12,391 nt of DNA from the NCBI GenBank assembly GCA_964453035.1, contig CAYVOX010000102.1:1-12391 (forward strand), given 5' to 3'. Below are positions 1 to 6,182 of the stretch, piece after piece. Position 1 is the first letter of the stretch; each line of letters begins with the position of its first letter. The stretch comes from CAYVOX01 sp964453035 (GTDB lineage: Bacteria > Chloroflexota > Anaerolineae > Anaerolineales > Anaerolineaceae). Both the position numbers and the translations under genes were made by a program. The notes under the pieces were generated by a model. It saw only the letters and a list, made by a program, of their open reading frames with translations. It had not been told where the DNA came from and searched no databases.

Positions 1-49
1 GGCAATCGCTTGCCCGATAAATTGCGCAACAAGGATGGCAACACGCTTC

Positions 50-604
50 ATGAAAATTCAATCGCACTGGAAAGCTTTCTCCATTCTAATTATGGTGCTC
101 GGCGCTATCTGGATCGCCCTCACCGTCCTGCTGGTTCCAGGTCAGGCAACAGCGCTGACCGCTGCACCTCGTCCCGGTTTTCTCGCCGCCGACTTCGACC
201 TCTCCACAACCGCTGGCAGCGCGGTCAGGTTATCCAGCCTATCCGGCAAGGTGGTCATCCTCAACTTTTGGGCCAGCTGGTGTACGCCTTGCCAGGCGGA
301 AATGCCTGCCCTGCAATCCGTCTATGATAAATACCGTGATTCCGGTTTGGTTATCCTGGCGGTAAATTCAACCATTCAGGATGATCCCCGTTCCGCAGAG
401 GAATTTGCCCTCCAGAAAGCCCTCACTTTCCCCGTCCTGCTCGATACCTCCGGCGCCGCCACCCGTCTCTACCAGGTGCGCGCCCTGCCCACAACATTTT
501 TCATCGATCAGTCTGGCATCATCCGCGAAATGGCTTTCGGCGGCCCCTTAAGCGAGACCTACCTGCTCTCACAGGTCGAATCGCTCCTTTCGGGAGGCCG
601 CTGA
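50..604 (+). CDS. Membrane-anchored TlpA-like thioredoxin (thiol-disulfide oxidoreductase)
   Basis: A thioredoxin-fold protein held on the outer face of the cytoplasmic membrane, where TlpA/ResA relatives reduce or exchange disulfides in exported proteins such as c-type cytochromes. From the ATG at 50 the product is 184 residues. Residues about 10-30 form one hydrophobic N-terminal anchor. The redox motif WCTPC (cysteines 78 and 81) follows the usual FWASWC context, and the cis-proline lies in ALPTTFFID near residue 147. Length and motif order match the family. The start is uncertain: an in-frame ATG at 35 has AAGG directly against it, which is too close to act as a ribosome site, and the frame stays open to the window edge. 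The ATG at 50 gives a normal anchor. Its stop overlaps the next start by one base (TGATG), so the two are probably translationally coupled. The family is clear; the substrate is unknown. Confidence 0.9.
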   Translation: MKIQSHWKAFSILIMVLGAIWIALTVLLVPGQATALTAAPRPGFLAADFDLSTTAGSAVRLSSLSGKVVILNFWASWCTPCQAEMPALQSVYDKYRDSGLVILAVNSTIQDDPRSAEEFALQKALTFPVLLDTSGAATRLYQVRALPTTFFIDQSGIIREMAFGGPLSETYLLSQVESLLSGGR

Positions 605-1356
605 TGTTTCCTATCCTGCAGCTCGGTCCCCTCGCCCTACAGACTCCCGGCCTCATCTTGCTTATGGGCATCTGGCTCAGCCTCACCTTCGCCGAAAAAC
701 AGGCTAAACACAGCGCTATCCCTTCCGCTCAACTGGATAACCTCGTCCTCGTCGGCTTACTCTCTGGTATCATCGGCGCGCGGCTGGCTTTCCTTGTGGA
801 ACATTATTCTGCCTTCATCAGTGCGCCGCTCAGCGCCTTCTCTCTCACCACCACCATGCTCAACATGCCCGCCGGGCTGCTGATTGCCATCCTCGCCATG
901 CTGATTTACGGGCAGCGCAAAAAGATTCCCATGGATGCAGCCCTGGACGGGCTCACGCCGTTTTTGATGGGGATGCTCTTCTTCATAGCTCTGGCTAACC
1001 TCGCCTCGGGTGAAGGTTACGGCGCTCCGACCAACATGCCCTGGGGAATTGATCTGTGGGGCGCCATCCGTCACCCCAGCCAAATCTACGATCTGATATC
1101 CGCCCTGCTCATCTTGCTCCTCATCCTGCGCGCCCGCTCTTCCCGGGATGTCCCCGGCCTGACTTTCTACCGCTTCCTGGCGCTTGCTTCAGCCTCGCGC
1201 CTTTTCCTGGAAGCCTACCGCGGCGATAGCGTCATGCTGACTGCCAATCTTCGCTCTGCCCAGGTGATGGCCTGGCTGCTGCTGGGACTGGCCCTCTGGC
1301 AGCTTGGCAGGCGCATCGCATTACAAAAGGAAGTTGATGATGCCCCTCAACGGTAA
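604..1356 (+). CDS. Divergent Lgt-family membrane protein (prolipoprotein diacylglyceryl transferase-like)
   Basis: A 250-residue polytopic membrane protein of the Lgt family. True Lgt moves a diacylglyceryl group from phosphatidylglycerol to the lipobox cysteine of prolipoproteins. Family landmarks are GARLAFLVEHY (residues 58-68), the SGEGYGAPTNMPWG stretch (135-148), RHPSQIYD (156-163) and SRLFLEAYRGD (198-208). Several hydrophobic helices cover most of the chain. Compared from memory with E. coli Lgt, key residues are replaced: the HGG of H103 reads PAG (89-91), R143 corresponds to A129, and Y235 to A195. N146, E151, G154 and R239 equivalents (N132, E137, G140, R199) are kept. It is therefore probably not an ordinary lipoprotein transferase. 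It overlaps the thioredoxin gene by one base and runs 17 bases into the next gene, so it is inside an operon. Fold family is confident; activity is doubtful. Confidence 0.82.
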   Translation: MFPILQLGPLALQTPGLILLMGIWLSLTFAEKQAKHSAIPSAQLDNLVLVGLLSGIIGARLAFLVEHYSAFISAPLSAFSLTTTMLNMPAGLLIAILAMLIYGQRKKIPMDAALDGLTPFLMGMLFFIALANLASGEGYGAPTNMPWGIDLWGAIRHPSQIYDLISALLILLLILRARSSRDVPGLTFYRFLALASASRLFLEAYRGDSVMLTANLRSAQVMAWLLLGLALWQLGRRIALQKEVDDAPQR

Positions 1357-2065
1357 AACCATCCTCATCACCGGCGCAGCTCGCCGGCTCGGAAAAGCCT
1401 TTGCCCTGGCTGCCGCCCAATCTGGCGCAAACATCCTGCTGCACCACAGCCAATCACCAGGCGCTGCTGAAGAGACCGCAGATCAAATCCGCGCTCTGGG
1501 TGTGCAGGCCTGGGTTTTGCAGACCGATTTTTCCGATCCTTCTCAGGTTTCCGAACTGTTTTTAAAGGCATGGAGCATTTGTCCCTTCGACATCCTCATC
1601 AACAACGCCGCCATCTTTGAGCCCCTCACCGTCCAGCAGACCTCCCGGGCTGATTGGCAGCGTCACATGGAAATCAATCTTACCGCGCCGTTCCTCCTCA
1701 GCCAGGCTTTTGCAGCCCACCTCCCTTCGGATACCGAAGGTCGCATCGTCAATATTCTGGATTGGCGCGCGCTTCGTCCCGCTGCCGACCACTTCCCCTA
1801 CACCATCAGCAAAGCCGCCCTGGTTGCCCTCACCCGCTCGCTGGCGGTTGCTTTTGCCCCGCGTATCACCGTCAACGGCCTGGCCCTTGGCGCCATCCTC
1901 CCCCCCAGCGATGGGCAAGCATCACCTGCCATCCTCAACGAAGTCCCCGCCCAGCGTTGGGCTGATCTGGACGAAGTCACCCGCACGCTTCTCTTCCTTT
2001 TGGAAGGTCCCACCTACATCACCGGCGAGATTATCCACCTCGACGGCGGCAGACACCTCATCTAG
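1340..2065 (+). CDS. SDR-family pteridine reductase-like protein (PTR1/FolM-like)
   Basis: A short-chain dehydrogenase of 241 residues that most resembles pteridine reductases, which use NADPH to reduce dihydropterins or dihydrofolate. The cofactor motif is TGAARRLG (residues 11-18), the arginine-rich variant seen in PTR1, followed by LLHHSQS (33-39). NNAA is at 88-91. The usual catalytic serine is replaced by aspartate D141 (ILDWRALRP), with Y154 and K158 completing the site. PTR1 of Leishmania has the same Asp-Tyr-Lys triad with the same 13-residue Asp-Tyr spacing (recalled, D181/Y194/K198). The C terminus has YITGE and HLDGG as in the family. The start at 1340 has AAGGAAG (1327-1333) six bases upstream; the in-frame TTG at 1304 lies deep in the previous gene. 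Direct linkage to folB and folK supports a folate or pterin role, for example as an alternative dihydrofolate or dihydromonapterin reductase. Confidence 0.85.
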   Translation: MPLNGKTILITGAARRLGKAFALAAAQSGANILLHHSQSPGAAEETADQIRALGVQAWVLQTDFSDPSQVSELFLKAWSICPFDILINNAAIFEPLTVQQTSRADWQRHMEINLTAPFLLSQAFAAHLPSDTEGRIVNILDWRALRPAADHFPYTISKAALVALTRSLAVAFAPRITVNGLALGAILPPSDGQASPAILNEVPAQRWADLDEVTRTLLFLLEGPTYITGEIIHLDGGRHLI

Positions 2066-2073
2066 GAGAACTC

Positions 2074-2430
2074 ATGGATCAGACTTTCATCAAAGATTTG
2101 CTCGTCCGCGGCGTCATCGGCATCAGCGATAACGAACGCTCCCAGCCGCAGGATATTCTGATTAACGTTGTCCTCTTCGGCGATATCTCCCGCGCCGGCC
2201 AGACCGATAACATCGAAGATTGCATCAACTACCGCACCATCGCCAAGAAAATCATCGCCTATACCGAAACCGCCCGTAGGTACACCGTGGAAGCCCTGGC
2301 AACCGACCTGGCCAAACTCTGCCTTGAAAATCCCGCCGTCCGCAAAGTGCGCATGCGGGTTGAAAAACCTGGCGCGGTGCGTTTTGCAGCTTCGGTCGGC
2401 GTGGAAATCGAACGAGAACAGGCCGGGTAG
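2074..2430 (+). CDS. folB: Dihydroneopterin aldolase
   Basis: FolB converts 7,8-dihydroneopterin to 6-hydroxymethyl-7,8-dihydropterin plus glycolaldehyde in the cytosolic folate pathway. The product is 118 residues, the usual size for this small barrel-forming (tunnel-fold) enzyme. Visible active-site residues are E21 in the DNERSQPQ stretch, Y53 in INYRTIA, E73 in TVEALA and K98 in VEKPGA. These line up with the E22, Y54, E74 and K100 known in S. aureus DHNA. AGGAG at 2064-2068 overlaps the previous stop codon and lies five bases before the ATG, so translation is probably coupled to the reductase gene. FolB's product is the substrate of the next gene product, FolK. Confidence 0.95.
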   Translation: MDQTFIKDLLVRGVIGISDNERSQPQDILINVVLFGDISRAGQTDNIEDCINYRTIAKKIIAYTETARRYTVEALATDLAKLCLENPAVRKVRMRVEKPGAVRFAASVGVEIEREQAG

Positions 2431-2433
2431 ATC

Positions 2434-2910
2434 ATGCCTCACGCCGTTGTTCTACTCGGCTCAAACATCAACCCCGTCCAAAACACTCGCAAGGCCGTTC
2501 GCCTCCTGCGCGCCCTGTTCAACGTTGCAGGCGTCTCAACCGCCTGGGAAACGCCTGCCGTCGGCTCAAGCGGTCCAAACTTCATCAACGTGGCAATCTT
2601 GATTGACACCTCCGCCTCCCCCGCACAACTCAAGTCCGACTGCCTGCGCCGTATGGAAAACCGCCTCGGGAGGGTTCGCTCCGCGGATAAAAACGCCCCG
2701 CGCACTGTGGATCTCGACGTGATAGTTTACGATTTACAGGTTCTGGACACAGACCTCTGGCGGCAGGCGCATATTGCCATGCCGGTTTCAGAACTGCTGC
2801 CCGATTTAATCGAGCCGCAAAGTTCCCGCCACCTGACAGAAATTGCGCAAGACCTTAGCCAATCCACGAGTGTCCTTGCTCGTCCCGAAGTTCTTGCTTC
2901 CCTCGGGTAA
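2434..2910 (+). CDS. folK: 2-amino-4-hydroxy-6-hydroxymethyldihydropteridine pyrophosphokinase (HPPK)
   Basis: FolK transfers pyrophosphate from ATP to 6-hydroxymethyl-7,8-dihydropterin, giving the substrate of dihydropteroate synthase. The product is 158 residues, normal for HPPK. Motifs are LLGSN (7-11), NFINVA (49-54), MENRLGRVR (74-82) and PRTVDLDV (89-96), including the two metal-binding aspartates D93 and D95. The region that normally reads HPRLxxRxFVLxPL is different here: WRQAHIAMPVSEL (109-121), so the histidine and arginine matching E. coli H115 and R121 appear to be missing. This may be a lineage variant. The gene starts three bases after the folB stop, has only a weak ribosome site, and is the last gene of the operon, directly followed by a terminator. 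No folP is present in the window. Confidence 0.93.
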   Translation: MPHAVVLLGSNINPVQNTRKAVRLLRALFNVAGVSTAWETPAVGSSGPNFINVAILIDTSASPAQLKSDCLRRMENRLGRVRSADKNAPRTVDLDVIVYDLQVLDTDLWRQAHIAMPVSELLPDLIEPQSSRHLTEIAQDLSQSTSVLARPEVLASLG

Positions 2911-2959
2911 ATAAAAGGCTGGTTGATATTCCATCAACCAACCTTTTATTAATTTTTTT
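2911..2959 (+). terminator. Rho-independent terminator after folK, probably bidirectional
   Basis: The arms at 2911-2927 and 2933-2949 pair with one mismatch (C2919/A2941) around a five-base loop. They are followed on the + strand by TTAATTTTTTT to 2959. The stem starts at the folK stop codon. On the minus strand the GC-rich core of the same hairpin (2917-2943) is followed by TTTTATTTA, so it can also stop the convergent operon that ends at 3000. Confidence 0.92.
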
Positions 2960-2999
2960 GTATTTATTGAGTACCGATGTTTTAACCTGGCGGCTGCGC

Positions 3000-4709
3000 C
3001 TATTTTGAAAGCTGCACCGTGATGCTCACCGTATCCGGGTCTGTGCTCCTATACATCAGGGAGCCAACCGCTGTACGGTAACCCAGCGCCTTGCTGCCGA
3101 CCAGGATGGCATATTCCTCATTCCGCTGCAGACGCTCCGGCAGAACAAAATCACCGTTCGCGTTGGTTTGCGCGCTGGTGAAGATATCGGCATCCTCACC
3201 GTAATCCAGCCACGCATCCGGGTCAACCCCGGGGTTGAGCACTAACACCAGCGCCCCGTTCACCGCCTTACCCGTGTTCGCATCCAGCACCTTTCCCTTT
3301 ACTTGCACCGTGCTTGCTGTTGGCGCTGCGCCACCCACCTTCGTGGAAGCCGTTCCAGAAAGGGTAGATTGCGTCCCGGTGTAGATATCCAACTGGTAGT
3401 TGCCGTCAGTCAAAGGATCACCGGTCAATGTGAAGTAAAAACACGAGCCCGAGGAATCCCAGGTCCAGGTTGTCGTTTTGGAGGTCACATCCTTCCCGTC
3501 GCGCGTCCACCGGTAAGACCAGGTGTCTCCACTGGTCATATTCGACCAGTTAAACACCGCGCCGATTTTTTTCACGCCAGTGGGATATGTGGTTGTGGAT
3601 TTGGTTGGGCAATTCTTCGCGTCAACCTCTAGCGCCCAGCTGTTCAAGGTGAACTTTCCCGTGGTGCTGGCCTTTTGCGGCGTCTTCGTCACCGTGACCT
3701 GCCCCGAATCGTACGGGCTCTTATAGACCTGCCCCTGCTGTACCGATTTGATCATCGGCAGCGCCCAGTTCACCGGTCGAATAGCATTGATAAATCCGCC
3801 CAGCGGGATACACGAGTCCTTGTCATCAATTTTGCCGTCTCCGTTGGTATCCTGCAGCCGGCGGCAGTCCGTAAATTTCGTCGCTGAGGAGGTTCCCAGC
3901 CGGCTGGGAACGCCCACCAGTTCAGCCCGTGTGTTGGTAGCCAACCCGCCAGAGTTACCCCCCGCGATGACCGCATCGGTTTTAATCCAGGCGCGGTTGC
4001 CGATGGGGTCCATGGTATCAAATCCCGATACGCTGCCGGATGAGAAGGTGATGGTCTGCCCGCCAATGCTCGGAAAGCCAAAAACGTAAACCGGGTCGCC
4101 AAAGCGTACTGTATCCGAATCGCCAATGGGCACAACTGGCAGGTTCAGGCTGGCCGGGTTCACCTGCGATCCATCCAGCTTGCGAGCAATTTTGATAATT
4201 GCCAGGTCAAGCGTTCCGTCAGAGGCCATCAGGTCAGCAAAGTACATCGGCACAGGCGGTTTATCTTCGGTGTCAATCATTTCAACCACCAGCGCGTCCG
4301 GCGAGGCTTCCTCGCCTTCGCTGTAGGTCGCCGGGTCAGCCACGTGACAGTTGGTCAGGATTAACCCATCCTGGCTAATGATGGTGCCTGAGCCCCATGA
4401 ATACGTCTGCAGCTTGCCATTTTTCTTCTGCATCAAGGCAATCCGCACCGTAGCATGCGCCAGGAATTGCTTTTGAGAGCTGGAGAGGCTCTCTGGCGTC
4501 TGTTGCGGTTGCGGCGTAATCACCGGCGCTGCAGGTGTGTTGGCTGAGGTTGTGGCTCGAACCTGCGTCGGGGCGCTGGTAACAACGATAGCAGCCGTCG
4601 GCGGAACAGTGGTCGGTGGTTCAACCGTTGGCTCCTCAATCCCGCACGCCATGATGCTCAAAGCCAGAACGAGGATAACGCTGAAGAATTGGTATCGGCG
4701 ATTTTTCAT
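3000..4709 (-). CDS. Lipoprotein trypsin-like serine protease with EF-hand-like loop and C-terminal Ig/CarboxypepD_reg-like domain
   Basis: A 569-residue predicted lipoprotein. The signal peptide ends in LSIMAC (lipid-accepting C22), then comes a Thr/Pro/Ala-rich linker to about residue 75. The trypsin/HtrA-type domain spans about 80-325: H122 in ILTNCHVAD, D168 in TLDLAIIKI and S253 in GNSGG form the triad. Between the strand after GNSGG and the closing GGFINAIRPVNWALP lies an inserted loop, D287-TNGDGKIDDK-D298. It matches the EF-hand/dockerin calcium pattern and is flanked by C282 and C300. Residues about 350-455 look like a beta-sandwich (W/T/Y-rich, C367 and C423). About 467-569 resembles a carboxypeptidase regulatory-like fold (VKGKVLDANTGKAVNGA). 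No PDZ domain is seen. GGGAGG lies six bases before the start, inside the end of the preceding gene. It is the last gene of the operon. The substrate is unknown. Confidence 0.9.
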   Translation of the reverse strand: MKNRRYQFFSVILVLALSIMACGIEEPTVEPPTTVPPTAAIVVTSAPTQVRATTSANTPAAPVITPQPQQTPESLSSSQKQFLAHATVRIALMQKKNGKLQTYSWGSGTIISQDGLILTNCHVADPATYSEGEEASPDALVVEMIDTEDKPPVPMYFADLMASDGTLDLAIIKIARKLDGSQVNPASLNLPVVPIGDSDTVRFGDPVYVFGFPSIGGQTITFSSGSVSGFDTMDPIGNRAWIKTDAVIAGGNSGGLATNTRAELVGVPSRLGTSSATKFTDCRRLQDTNGDGKIDDKDSCIPLGGFINAIRPVNWALPMIKSVQQGQVYKSPYDSGQVTVTKTPQKASTTGKFTLNSWALEVDAKNCPTKSTTTYPTGVKKIGAVFNWSNMTSGDTWSYRWTRDGKDVTSKTTTWTWDSSGSCFYFTLTGDPLTDGNYQLDIYTGTQSTLSGTASTKVGGAAPTASTVQVKGKVLDANTGKAVNGALVLVLNPGVDPDAWLDYGEDADIFTSAQTNANGDFVLPERLQRNEEYAILVGSKALGYRTAVGSLMYRSTDPDTVSITVQLSK

Positions 4710-4711
4710 CG

Positions 4712-5296
4712 TTAACCTCCCACGGAAATGACAAGGCTGTTCAGGAACTTAATAAAGGCCGGGTAAACCTGCTCAAACAGGTGCGCCTGGTCTTCCATCG
4801 TCGCCACCAGGATGCGCTCCTGACCAGGCAGGTAATAATCCACGCCCATCATCACCACCGGAATCTTGCTGTATTTCGGTAGCCCGGTGTAAACAAATTT
4901 CACCCGGTATCCCTCCAGCGCACCAACCTTTACGCTGGCCTGTTCCAGCACCTGGTAATTCTGCAACTGCTGCCCACGCTCAAAATTGCGCGTCACCACT
5001 GAATCGGTGATCAATCCGCCCGGCACCACCGGCTGCTGTGAGACCGTGTAACTGTGGCTCATGTCAAACGGGTCAGACGTGGTGAACAGCATGCTCTCGC
5101 CGTCAATGCCGTTTTGAATTGTCCACCCCTTGGCAATGAAGGCTTTGACCCCACCACGTTCAATCGGGTTGACCTGATTTTCAATGGAATCCTTCAGCAG
5201 CCGCCCGATGAACAGCGCAGCCAGCGTCATCCCAACCACCAGCAAAACCGAAAGCCATTTTTTATTTTTCATTGAGAAAAAGGTGGTCTCAGCCAT
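4712..5296 (-). CDS. Single-pass membrane protein of unknown function
   Basis: I do not recognise this gene with confidence. The 194-residue product has a short N-terminal segment, one transmembrane helix at about 14-32 with KNKK before it (inside-positive), and an extracytoplasmic domain of about 150 residues without cysteines. The pattern AKGWTI, then VGALEGYRVKFVYT, then a C-terminal helix ending FIKFLNSLVIS resembles the PsbP/Mog1-type folds found in small bacterial exported proteins; that is inference only. The start is supported by AAGGAGG six bases upstream, lying inside the end of the PrsW-like gene, whose stop is one base away. The next gene, the lipoprotein protease, begins two bases after this stop. 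The pair is probably co-translated and may act together at the outer face of the membrane. Confidence 0.85.
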   Translation of the reverse strand: MAETTFFSMKNKKWLSVLLVVGMTLAALFIGRLLKDSIENQVNPIERGGVKAFIAKGWTIQNGIDGESMLFTTSDPFDMSHSYTVSQQPVVPGGLITDSVVTRNFERGQQLQNYQVLEQASVKVGALEGYRVKFVYTGLPKYSKIPVVMMGVDYYLPGQERILVATMEDQAHLFEQVYPAFIKFLNSLVISVGG

Positions 5297-5297
5297 C

Positions 5298-6170
5298 TCA
5301 GGCCTCCTTTCGCTGCGCGCGCAGCTGGTCGCGGCGGATAAGCCGCGAAAGCAAAGCCATTACCGTCAGCGCCAGCCCTACTGCCAGCGCCAGTCCTAAC
5401 CACGGGTTGACGTAAGCCCCAGAATTTGTGATGCTTGCGCGCGTCAGGTTTCCCCACAGGGTGAAAAACACGCCATTGAGGACAGCCGCCAGCGCCACCC
5501 CCAGCGGCATCCACCAGACCGGTCGCTCATCAAGCTTCTCCCGCCCCAGGAAGTACCCCGTGACTCCCGCAAAACTGGCTTGCGCCAGTGCTGTTAACAC
5601 AATGCGGATTGCGCCCATGCCCAGGTCAACCCCCCCGGAGTTGACCACAAAAGCAATGTTCAAAACTGCCGCGTATCCCAGCCCTGCCGCCGTCGCGTAG
5701 ATGATGCCATCGGTTTGCTCATCAAACTCCGTAGAGGAATACACCGAAAAGCGCACAGCCGCATATTTCAAAAATTCCTGCGTGAACCCTACCACCAGAA
5801 TGGCTCCCGCCAGGTTCACCCACAGGCTCTCGTATATCCAGTCAGACACACTGAAAGTATCCTCAACCAGCGGAATGCCCACCGCCGCCGCCAGCAATCC
5901 CCCCAGGATGAATACCTGAATTACCATTCCCTTGGGCTCAGGTTCGCGCCGATCCTGTTGGTAGAAAAAACCCAACCACAATCCCGCCGGCACCAGGGAT
6001 AAAAGCACCCCCACGGCAATCAACCCTGTGTTTGAAAACACCGGCTTAATCCACTGGTCCACCGCCAGGCTGGCCAGCAAGAAAATCGCCAACCCCGCAA
6101 ACGTGATGAGACTCGACCGCAACAGGCTTCGGTCGTGTCTTTTCTCCCTCACCAGGCTTTGTTCGCTCAT
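5298..6170 (-). CDS. PrsW-family integral membrane protein, catalytic residues apparently lost
   Basis: A 290-residue membrane protein with about eight hydrophobic segments (starting near residues 20, 48, 82, 117, 155, 185, 220 and 255). It belongs to the PrsW group of intramembrane proteases, which cleave anti-sigma factors and related membrane proteins. Recognisable landmarks are FFYQQDRREPEPKG (68-81), QEFLKYAAVRF (131-141), EFDEQTDGIIYATAAGLGYA (148-167) and ASFAGVTGYFLG (198-209). The expected active-site positions are changed: EExxK reads Q131-E132-FLK, the EN after GFA reads L170-N171, and the usual histidine before ASF is Q197. It may be a non-proteolytic relative. AAGGAGG at 6176-6182 overlaps the preceding stop codon and sits five bases before the ATG, so it is coupled to the prenyl synthase gene. 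Family confidence is good; function is unknown. Confidence 0.83.
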   Translation of the reverse strand: MSEQSLVREKRHDRSLLRSSLITFAGLAIFLLASLAVDQWIKPVFSNTGLIAVGVLLSLVPAGLWLGFFYQQDRREPEPKGMVIQVFILGGLLAAAVGIPLVEDTFSVSDWIYESLWVNLAGAILVVGFTQEFLKYAAVRFSVYSSTEFDEQTDGIIYATAAGLGYAAVLNIAFVVNSGGVDLGMGAIRIVLTALAQASFAGVTGYFLGREKLDERPVWWMPLGVALAAVLNGVFFTLWGNLTRASITNSGAYVNPWLGLALAVGLALTVMALLSRLIRRDQLRAQRKEA

Positions 6171-6175
6171 CCTCG

Positions 6176-6182
6176 CCTCCTT
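6176..6182 (-). promoter_or_regulatory. Ribosome binding site overlapping the prenyl-synthase stop codon
   Basis: AAGGAGG on the minus strand shares two bases with the TAA stop of the prenyl synthase (6183-6181) and lies five bases before the PrsW-like start. A terminating ribosome would sit on this site, so the two genes are likely coupled in translation. Similar near-overlaps occur at the next two junctions (near 5300 and 4718). Confidence 0.7.

Noticed and set aside
1..20. Possible last codons of an upstream + strand gene (frame 3, TAA at 18-20).
   Set aside because: Six codons are too few to support a gene call; it only makes it plausible that another operon member ends just before the thioredoxin gene.
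10..327. Open frame on the + strand overlapping the thioredoxin gene.
   Set aside because: It lacks a family signature, is Arg/Pro-rich as expected from an off-frame reading, and lies inside a clear TlpA-like gene.
1304..1339. Upstream TTG extension of the pteridine-reductase-like gene.
   Set aside because: It would lie inside the Lgt-like gene, adds residues not seen in SDR proteins, and the later ATG at 1340 has a good ribosome site.
1617..2132. Long + strand frame rich in Pro and Ser over the reductase gene.
   Set aside because: Low-complexity composition is typical of a shifted frame in GC-rich coding DNA; the SDR motifs are in the other frame.
2062..2442. Minus-strand frame covering folB.
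   Set aside because: It mirrors the folB codons exactly and has no recognisable motifs or ribosome site.
2917..2940. Shared TGGTTGA-type hairpin sequence between the terminators at 2911 and 10912 and a copy near 12047, considered as a dispersed repeat.
   Set aside because: The shared part is only 7-8 bases, the third copy has no hairpin, and such similarity is expected by chance among terminators.
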